Source: KBS50 sp042434095
GTDB lineage: Bacteria > Actinomycetota > Actinomycetes > Mycobacteriales > Micromonosporaceae
Direction: 5' to 3'
Length of the DNA: 64,000 nucleotides
NCBI RefSeq assembly: GCF_042434095.1
Contig: NZ_JBHLUE010000016.1
Span: 62,001-126,000 of the forward strand
Program-made: the position numbers and the translations under genes
Shown: positions 58,454 to 64,000 of the stretch, piece by piece
How positions within the stretch are numbered: the first letter of the stretch is position 1
Layout: each line of letters begins with the position of its first letter
Notes under the pieces: model-generated
What the model saw: only the letters and a program-made list of their open reading frames with translations
What the model was told of the DNA's origin: nothing
Databases searched by the model: none

Positions 58454-59311
58454 TTATCCGCGCCAGCCGGCGGCGGCGAGCGCCGCCCAGAGCTGGGCCA
58501 GCACCTCTGCCGGGCGCTCCCGGACCACCCAGGCCGGGAAGCGCAGCACCCGGACCCCGGCGGTCCACAGGTCGTTCTGCCGGCTCATGTCGGCCCACCA
58601 GTGCCGCACCTCGCGGTGCTGCCCGCCGTCGATCTCGATCTGCAGGTTCCACTCCTCGAACAGGACGTCCAGGTACCGGCGTCGGCCCGAGGCATCCGTG
58701 CGGCGGACCTGCCGGCTCGGCTCCGGCAGCCCGGCCCGGCGGCACAGCCGCAGGAAGTCGGCCTCGGCTATCGACGCGACCCCGTCCCGGGCGTCGGCCA
58801 CCGCCTCGACGATGAGCCGGCGCCGGCGCACCCTGGACATCCTCGCCAGCACCTCGTCCAGATCCACGGCACTGACCAGTCGCTGCTGGCAGCCGGCCGC
58901 CACGATGGCCCGGGCGCGGTCATCGTCCGGCGCCCACTGCGCCGCGTCCACCAGCGAGCGGGCCGGCATCGTGCACGGCGGCAGCCCCATGGCATGGATG
59001 TCGGCCGGGATCAGAGTCCGGGAGCGATGCACCACGATGCCCGGCGGCGGGTCGTTCTCCCGCCGCCGCGCCCGGATCAACACGTGGATGGCCGTGGTGG
59101 CGTAACCCCGCAAACCCAGCTGCTCCAGCGCCGACGTGCCGGCCAGGGTGGCCCGCCGGCCGGCGCCGGCCGCCAGCACCGCGTGCCACCACCGCTGCCG
59201 CCGAGTCATCGTCCCCGAGTTGGCCAGGTAGATCCCGCGCGAAAGGGTCTGCCAGCGACCGGTGGCCAGGCGATGCTCGATGGCCGCCCGGCTGAGATGG
59301 CCCCTACCCAA
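58454..59311 (-). CDS. AbiEi-type/DUF559 (Vsr-like endonuclease) protein
   Basis: Protein of 285 residues. The N-terminal third has an AbiEi-like winged-helix pattern (RLATGRWQTLSRGIYLANSG, then TLAGTSALEQLGLRG), and the C-terminal 110 residues are a Vsr-like PD-(D/E)xK domain of DUF559 type: SIAEADFLRLCRRAG, RRYLDVLFEEWNLQIEIDGGQHREVRHWWADMSRQNDL, VRVLRFPAWVVRE. The acidic residues D and E-x-D of YLDVLF and IEIDG and the QH pair fit the nuclease site. The start is TTG and uncertain. Such genes are often single in actinomycete genomes; the role (mismatch repair, defence or other) is not known. Confidence 0.8.
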   Translation of the reverse strand: MGRGHLSRAAIEHRLATGRWQTLSRGIYLANSGTMTRRQRWWHAVLAAGAGRRATLAGTSALEQLGLRGYATTAIHVLIRARRRENDPPPGIVVHRSRTLIPADIHAMGLPPCTMPARSLVDAAQWAPDDDRARAIVAAGCQQRLVSAVDLDEVLARMSRVRRRRLIVEAVADARDGVASIAEADFLRLCRRAGLPEPSRQVRRTDASGRRRYLDVLFEEWNLQIEIDGGQHREVRHWWADMSRQNDLWTAGVRVLRFPAWVVRERPAEVLAQLWAALAAAGWRG

Positions 59312-59813
59312 CCTGTGGACAACCGTCCCCGGCCGGACCGGGCCGGGTCAGCGGTTTGTGGATCGTGGATTCCTCTACCGCCTATGACCGGTAGAGGAAT
59401 CCACGATCCACCGCCACCCATGACCACCGGGAGGTGACCCCGGGGGACGGGGTGTCCGGTATCGGACCACTTGGGGTCAGTGTCCCCCCTGATCAGCTGG
59501 ACGGGAGGCCGCGCAGCCCCGGTGGCGGCCGTCACCGGCCCGCCGGGAACGCACCCCCGACCCGGGGCGTTGTACATGGACCGGCCACCACGCCCGCCCC
59601 ACATGGCGGCGGTGGCGGCCATCACCGCACCGCCGGGAACGCCTCCCGGCCCCCAGGCGTTGAACATGGTTCCCCCGCCACCAGCGGTCCCCCACGCGAG
59701 CGGACCCGGCAGCGCGCACCCGAACCACCCCGCCGCACCCCCACGCGGCACCCACACTCCCCCACCCGCGGCACACCCCCACGCCGCACACCCCCGGATG
59801 AAAGGCGATCACC
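59312..59813. other. 502-bp region with palindrome and imperfect duplication
   Basis: Holds a single perfect DnaA-box-like TGTGGACAA (59314-59322), the 54-nt palindrome (59358-59411), and an imperfect direct duplication of about 90 bp (around 59515-59605 and 59606-59690, each with GCCGGGAACGC and GGCGTTG(T/A)ACATGG). A minus-strand frame spans the duplication, but it is Gly-rich and crosses the palindrome, so I do not call it a gene. The C39 gene's ribosome site (GAAAGG) is at the right edge. Confidence 0.6.
59358..59411. repeat. Perfect 54-nt palindrome (23-bp arms, 8-nt loop)
   Basis: Arms 59358-59380 and 59389-59411 are exact reverse complements; the loop is CCTATGAC. Composition (GTGGATCGTGGATTCCTCTA start) is less GC-rich than the surroundings, and there is no T tract. 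It is 47 bp from the DUF559 start, on the upstream side. Confidence 0.92.
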
Positions 59814-60626
59814 ATGACCACCTTCACCCGCTTCCTGCCCAGCAGCATCGGCACCCCCATCCTGCGCAAGGCCGCCCTCACCGGCGCCGGCCTCGCCTTC
59901 ACCGCCGGCGCCATCGCCGGCCCGCTCACCCTGGCCACCGAGGCCCACGCCGCCCCCGCGCACACCGGCAACAGCACGGTCGTGCACACCCAGGAGGGCA
60001 ACGACAACCACGGCAACGACCGCGGCGGCGACAACGGCAACCGCGGCACCGGCGACGGCCGCGGCGGCAGCAAGCCCGGCGACACCCGCGACAGCCGCGA
60101 CAGCCGCGGCGCGCAGCCCGGCGGCAAGAAGCTCGGGTTCGACTACGAGGCACAGCCGAACTACTACTACTGCGGCCCCGCCGCAGCGCGGAACGCCCTG
60201 TCCGCCGACGGCCACGGCATCTCCGTGGACGATCTGGCCAAGCACATGGGCACCACCGAGGCCGGCACCAACAGCGCCGAGGACATCACCCGCGCGCTGA
60301 ACACGGTCCTGGGCGCGGACAAGTACCGCACCACGGCCCTGTCCGACCCGCACGTCAAGCCGGAGCAGGCCGACCAGCTCCAGCGTGACGTCAGGGCCAC
60401 CCTGGACGACAACCGCGCCCTCGTGGCGAACGTGGCCGGCACGGCCACCGACACCGACGGCGCCGCCCACAGCTACGAGGGCGGCCACTACATCGCGGTG
60501 GTCGGCTACCAGGACGACGGCCGGCAGGTGCTCATCGCCGACTCGGCCAACCCGGACGTGGCCAGCTACTGGGTGAACACCACCGACCTGGCCAACTGGA
60601 TGGCCACCCGCGGCTACAGCCACTGA
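59814..60626 (+). CDS. Secreted C39-like cysteine peptidase
   Basis: Exported protein of 270 residues. The signal peptide covers about residues 1-47 (GAGLAFTAGAIAGPLTLA, cleavage near AHA/APA). A disordered Gly/Asn/Asp/Arg-rich linker (about 50-102) precedes a C39_2-type papain-like domain: Cys120 in YYYCGPAAARNAL, His225 in GGHYIAVVGY, Asp243 in IADSANP. The triad is intact. Unlike bacteriocin-exporter C39 domains it has no membrane ABC part, so it acts outside the cell on an unknown substrate. ATG at 59814 with GAAAGG upstream; a strong terminator follows. Confidence 0.85.
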   Translation: MTTFTRFLPSSIGTPILRKAALTGAGLAFTAGAIAGPLTLATEAHAAPAHTGNSTVVHTQEGNDNHGNDRGGDNGNRGTGDGRGGSKPGDTRDSRDSRGAQPGGKKLGFDYEAQPNYYYCGPAAARNALSADGHGISVDDLAKHMGTTEAGTNSAEDITRALNTVLGADKYRTTALSDPHVKPEQADQLQRDVRATLDDNRALVANVAGTATDTDGAAHSYEGGHYIAVVGYQDDGRQVLIADSANPDVASYWVNTTDLANWMATRGYSH

Positions 60627-60640
60627 CCCGGAACACCAAC

Positions 60641-60674
60641 CGAAGGGCCGACCCCACCCGGGGTCGGCCCTTCG
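60641..60674 (+). terminator. Strong terminator after the C39-like gene
   Basis: A perfect 15-bp stem (CGAAGGGCCGACCCC and its complement) with loop ACCC, 14 bases after the stop. No T tract. Confidence 0.85.
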
Positions 60675-60776
60675 GCGTCAGCACCATCCATTTCGGCCCT
60701 ATCCAGGGACATCGACCGTTGTTACTATCCGGTTCCGAGTTTGTTTCATATCTCGCTCGTGCCGGAGGGATCGCCG

Positions 60777-63700
60777 ATGTCCCGACGTACCGTCGCGGTT
60801 TTCACCGCCCTCATCACCGCGACGGCCGTCGCGGCCCTGCCCCCCACGGCGCCGGCGAGCGCCGCCACCGGCGCGACCGGCGCCGCCGCCCGCGGGACGG
60901 GGGCCACCACCATGGCCGCCGCGAGCGGCCCGGCCGACTACTGCCTGGACCAGTGCAACGACATCGTGCCGCCGGGCGAGAACGGCAACGCCACCCTGGT
61001 CGACATCCTCGCCCACCAGACCCTCGGCACCCGGCCCGCGCACTCGGCCGACCAGCTGGGCCGGTACGCGGACCTGGTTTCCGGCTACACCGGGCTGACC
61101 GACGAGCAGATCGCCAACTTCTACAACGACTCGTCGTTCGGGGTGCCGGCCGGGCAGGCCGAGCGCACCTACTCGCCGCGCGACGACGTGACGATCGTCC
61201 GGGACAAGACCATCGGGGTCCCGCACGTCACCGGCACCACCCGGGCCGGCACCATGTTCGGCGCCGGGTACGCCGGCGCCGAGGACCGGCTGTGGGTGAT
61301 GGACCTGCTGCGCCGGGTCGGCCGGGGCCAGCTCACCCCGTTCGCCGGCGGCGCGCCCGGCAACCGCGAGTTGGAACAGCAGGTCTGGCGCAACTCGCCG
61401 TACACCGAGGCGGATCTGCAGCGCCAGGTCGACACCCTGCGCACCAAGGGCGCGCGCGGCCAGCAGCTGTACGCGGACGTCGAGCAGTACGTGGCCGGGA
61501 TCAACGCGTACATCGCGCACTGCATGTCGGCCCGCAACTGCCCCGGCGAGTACGTCCTCACCGGCCACCTCGACGCGGTCACCAACGCGGGCGGTCCCGA
61601 GCCGTTCAAGATGACCGACCTGATCGCCACGGCCGGCGTGGTCGGCGGGCTGTTCGGCGGCGGCGGGGGCGGCGAGGTGCCGTCGGCCATCGCCCGGATC
61701 ACCGCCCGGGCCCGGTACGGCGTCACCGAGGGCGACCGGGTGTGGAACGCGTTCCGCGAGCGCAACGACCCGGAGACGGTGACCACCGTCCACAACGGCA
61801 GCAGCTTCCCGTACGGCGACGCCGACGACAACGCCGCGAGCGTGGCGCTGCCGGACGCCGGCACCACCCGGCCGGAGCCGGTGGTGGCGAACCCGACCGG
61901 TTCGGCGGGCAGCACCGCGGCGGTCGGACCGGACACGGCCGTCCGGCGCGGCATGTCGAACGCCGTGGTCGTCTCGGCCGCGCGCTCGGGCACCGGCCAC
62001 CCGATCGCGGTGTTCGGCCCGCAGACCGGCTACTTCTCCCCGCAGCTGCTCATGCTGCAGGAGCTCCAGGGTCCGGGGATCAGCGCCCGCGGCGTGGCGT
62101 TCGCCGGCCTCAACCTGTACGTGCTGCTGGGCCGCGGCCAGGACTACTCGTGGAGCGCCACCTCGGCCGGCCAGGACATCACCGACACGTACGCCGTGCC
62201 GCTGTGCAACACCGACGGTTCGGCGCCGACCGTCGACTCCACCGGTTACCGCTGGCGCGGCCAGTGCCTGCCGATGGAACGGCTGGTCCGCAACAACGCC
62301 TGGAAGCCCACGGTGGCCGACGGCACCCCGGCCGGCTCGTACGACCTGGTGTCGCTGCGCACCCGGTACGGCCTGGTGGCCTACCGCGGCACCTCGGGCG
62401 GCACCCCGGTGGCGTACACCCAGCTGCGCTCGACGTACCGGCACGAGGCCGAGTCGGCCATCGGCTTCCAGGCGTTCAACGACCCGGCCGCCATGGGCAC
62501 CCCGGCGGACTTCCAGGCCAGCGCATCGAACGTCGGGTACGCGTTCAACTGGTTCTACGTGAACTCGGCCGACACCGCGTACTACAACTCGGGCGACAAC
62601 CCGGTCCGGCCGGCGGGCGCCAACCCGAACCTGCCCACCAAGGCCGACCCGGCGTACGAGTGGGTGGGCTGGGACCCGGACGCCAACACCGCGCAGCTCA
62701 CCCCGCCGGCTGCGCACCCGCAGGCGGTCAACCAGGACTACTTCGTGAGCTGGAACAACAAGCAGGCCCCCGGGTACGGCGCCGCGGACGGCAACTACAG
62801 CTTCGGCGCGGTGCACCGGGCGAACCTGCTGGACCGCCGGGTGAAGGCGGCGCTCGCGGCCGGCAAGCCGGGCCGGGCCGACGTGGTACGCCTGGTCGAG
62901 GAGGCGGCCGTGACCGACCTGCGGGCCGAGAACCTGCTGCCGGAGCTGCTGCGGATCCTCGACGGGCAGCCCGGCCAGGAGGCGCACGTGGCGGCGCTGC
63001 GGTCCTGGCAGGCCGACGGCGCCCGGCGGGTGGAGACCTCGCCCGGCTCGCACGTCTACGCCCACGCCGACGCGATCGCGCTGTTCGACGCGGCCTGGCC
63101 CCGGCTGGTCGAGGCCGCGTTCGCCGGCCAGCTCGGCCCGGACCTGTACGCCGCGCTGGCGGGCGTGCTGCCGATCAACGAGTCCCCGAGCGCCGGCCAG
63201 GCCGGCAGCGTCGGCCACGGCGGCCGCAAGCACGTCGGCTCCTCCTTCCAGTACGGCTGGTGGGGCTACCTGGACAAGGACCTGCGCGCCGTGCTCGGCG
63301 ACCCGGTGTCCGGCGGGCTCGGCCGGACGTACTGCGGCGGGGGTGACCTGGCGAGCTGCCGGCGGGACCTGGCGGCGGCCCTGGACGCGGCGGCCGCCGA
63401 GCCGGCCACCGTCACCTACCCGGGCGACGGCGACTGCGCGGCCGGCGACCAGTGGTGCGCCGATACGATCATCCAGTCCCCGCTGGGCGGCATCACCCAG
63501 GACAAGATCTCCTGGCAGAACCGGCCCACGTTCCAGCAGGTGGTGTCGTTCCCCGCGCACCGCGGCGACGACATCACCAACCTGGCCCGGGGCGCGTCGG
63601 TGAGCGCCAACGGAACCTTCCTCGGGTTCTCCGCCGCGGCGGCCGTGGACGGTGACCGCAGCACCCGGTGGAGCAGCTGGTGGACGGACAACCAGTCGAT

Positions 63701-63959
63701 CACCGTGGACCTCGGCTCGGCCCGCGCGGTGAACCGGGTCATCCTGCGCTGGGAGGCCGCGTACGGCCGGGCGTACCGGATCGAGACCTCGACGGACGGC
63801 CGGAGCTGGCAGTCGGTGTTCAGCACGGCGGCCGGCAACGGCGGAACGGACGTGGTGACCTTCCCGACCACCACCGCCCGGTACGTGCGGATGGCGGGCG
63901 TCCAGCGCGGCACGTCGTACGGCTACTCGCTGTGGGAGTTCGAGGTGTATCCGGGATAA
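60777..63959 (+). CDS. Secreted penicillin-acylase-like (Ntn) hydrolase with C-terminal discoidin domain
   Basis: Exported N-terminal-nucleophile hydrolase of 1060 residues. A signal peptide (about 1-30) precedes the alpha-chain region with PHVTGTTRAGTMFGAGYAGAEDRLWVMDLLRRVGRGQL, a penicillin-amidase hallmark. The beta chain probably begins at Ser394 in RRGMSNAVVV (Met in place of the usual Gly before Ser), then HPIAVFGPQTGY. Substrates of the family include penicillins, acyl-homoserine lactones and lipopeptides. The last 135 residues form an F5/8 type C (discoidin) domain, ARGASVSANGTFLGFSAAAAVDGDRSTRW to LWEFEVYP. ATG with GGAGG eight bases upstream. Confidence 0.9.
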   Translation: MSRRTVAVFTALITATAVAALPPTAPASAATGATGAAARGTGATTMAAASGPADYCLDQCNDIVPPGENGNATLVDILAHQTLGTRPAHSADQLGRYADLVSGYTGLTDEQIANFYNDSSFGVPAGQAERTYSPRDDVTIVRDKTIGVPHVTGTTRAGTMFGAGYAGAEDRLWVMDLLRRVGRGQLTPFAGGAPGNRELEQQVWRNSPYTEADLQRQVDTLRTKGARGQQLYADVEQYVAGINAYIAHCMSARNCPGEYVLTGHLDAVTNAGGPEPFKMTDLIATAGVVGGLFGGGGGGEVPSAIARITARARYGVTEGDRVWNAFRERNDPETVTTVHNGSSFPYGDADDNAASVALPDAGTTRPEPVVANPTGSAGSTAAVGPDTAVRRGMSNAVVVSAARSGTGHPIAVFGPQTGYFSPQLLMLQELQGPGISARGVAFAGLNLYVLLGRGQDYSWSATSAGQDITDTYAVPLCNTDGSAPTVDSTGYRWRGQCLPMERLVRNNAWKPTVADGTPAGSYDLVSLRTRYGLVAYRGTSGGTPVAYTQLRSTYRHEAESAIGFQAFNDPAAMGTPADFQASASNVGYAFNWFYVNSADTAYYNSGDNPVRPAGANPNLPTKADPAYEWVGWDPDANTAQLTPPAAHPQAVNQDYFVSWNNKQAPGYGAADGNYSFGAVHRANLLDRRVKAALAAGKPGRADVVRLVEEAAVTDLRAENLLPELLRILDGQPGQEAHVAALRSWQADGARRVETSPGSHVYAHADAIALFDAAWPRLVEAAFAGQLGPDLYAALAGVLPINESPSAGQAGSVGHGGRKHVGSSFQYGWWGYLDKDLRAVLGDPVSGGLGRTYCGGGDLASCRRDLAAALDAAAAEPATVTYPGDGDCAAGDQWCADTIIQSPLGGITQDKISWQNRPTFQQVVSFPAHRGDDITNLARGASVSANGTFLGFSAAAAVDGDRSTRWSSWWTDNQSITVDLGSARAVNRVILRWEAAYGRAYRIETSTDGRSWQSVFSTAAGNGGTDVVTFPTTTARYVRMAGVQRGTSYGYSLWEFEVYPG

Positions 63960-64000
63960 ATCCGGCCGGCGGAGGGTACGCGGTGGTCATGACCACCGCT

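Noticed and set aside
59314..59322. Perfect DnaA-box sequence
   Set aside because: A single box without a cluster, AT-rich unwinding region or dnaA/dnaN neighbours does not make an origin.
59206..59757. 183-codon frame on the minus strand
   Set aside because: Gly-rich, overlaps the DUF559 gene and both arms of the 54-nt palindrome, and its repeats reflect a DNA duplication rather than a protein family.
59814..60626. C39 peptidase as a bacteriocin leader peptidase for the fxs peptide
   Set aside because: It has a signal peptide and no ABC transporter part, lies 20 kb away, and the fxs system is not known to use a C39 enzyme.

Overview
The window is chromosomal DNA of very high G+C, dense with genes on both strands. 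Start codons are often GTG or TTG, short overlaps of the ATGA/GTGA type are frequent, and many genes look leaderless. Together with the fabG-inhA-hemH arrangement, a DUF6244-like protein, an FxSxx-COOH peptide system and dispersed GGGGCCC palindromes, this points to an actinomycete, most likely of the Micromonosporaceae (Micromonospora or a close relative). That placement is inferred from gene content, not from a marker-gene comparison. I see no rRNA or tRNA gene, CRISPR array, insertion sequence or prophage.

Layout. 1-20 kb is mostly core and housekeeping: a DUF3097 protein, a HAD phosphatase, coproporphyrin/protoporphyrin ferrochelatase, the FAS-II reductases InhA and FabG, a NarL-type two-component pair, a secreted hydrolase with an acyltransferase-3, a MoxR-DUF58-VWA operon, two PH-domain membrane proteins, a hot-dog thioesterase with an MBL-fold hydrolase, and a PfkB sugar kinase. 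At 10.1-10.5 kb, hidden between annotated-size genes, are a 17-codon leader ORF with a full-length Shine-Dalgarno sequence that can be sequestered by its own coding sequence, and a 28-residue single-pass membrane peptide.

20-28 kb carries a secreted cellulose-type LPMO with CBM2, asparagine synthetase, an Xaa-Pro aminopeptidase, a PadR/HAAS regulatory pair with a clear palindromic operator, and a small lower-GC module (DUF6244-like protein plus two unknowns).

28.6-39.7 kb is the most interesting region. A Rossmann/RyR protein, a SLOG-like protein, a TIR protein (FxsC) and a giant ParA-TIR-NB-ARC-TPR protein (FxsT) run rightward and meet a leftward operon: a 56-residue precursor peptide (FxsA), a radical SAM/SPASM maturase (FxsB) and an HExxH-type peptide beta-hydroxylase. 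This is an FxSxx-COOH ribosomal-peptide system joined to nucleotide-sensing and conflict-type domains. The precursor here ends in WNSAV rather than the family F-x-S-x-x.

40-64 kb mixes metabolism and secretion: PhzF, a flavin reductase-like protein, a giant secreted amylopullulanase with a maltose-type operator, a magnesium-type P-ATPase, a GNAT, a threonine-aldolase-like lyase, a LAL-type LuxR regulator, a ricin-type lectin, a permuted papain-like protein, a PatB-type C-S lyase, a DUF559 (Vsr-like) protein next to a perfect 54-nt palindrome, a C39-like secreted peptidase and a penicillin-acylase-like secreted enzyme with a C-terminal discoidin domain.

Three themes recur. Seven copies of a 52-bp palindrome with a conserved loop and compensating stem changes sit within a few bases of stop codons. 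At least eleven genes have TAnnnT boxes 6-8 nt before the start codon and look leaderless. Minisatellites are common: unit length is a multiple of three inside genes and usually is not between genes.
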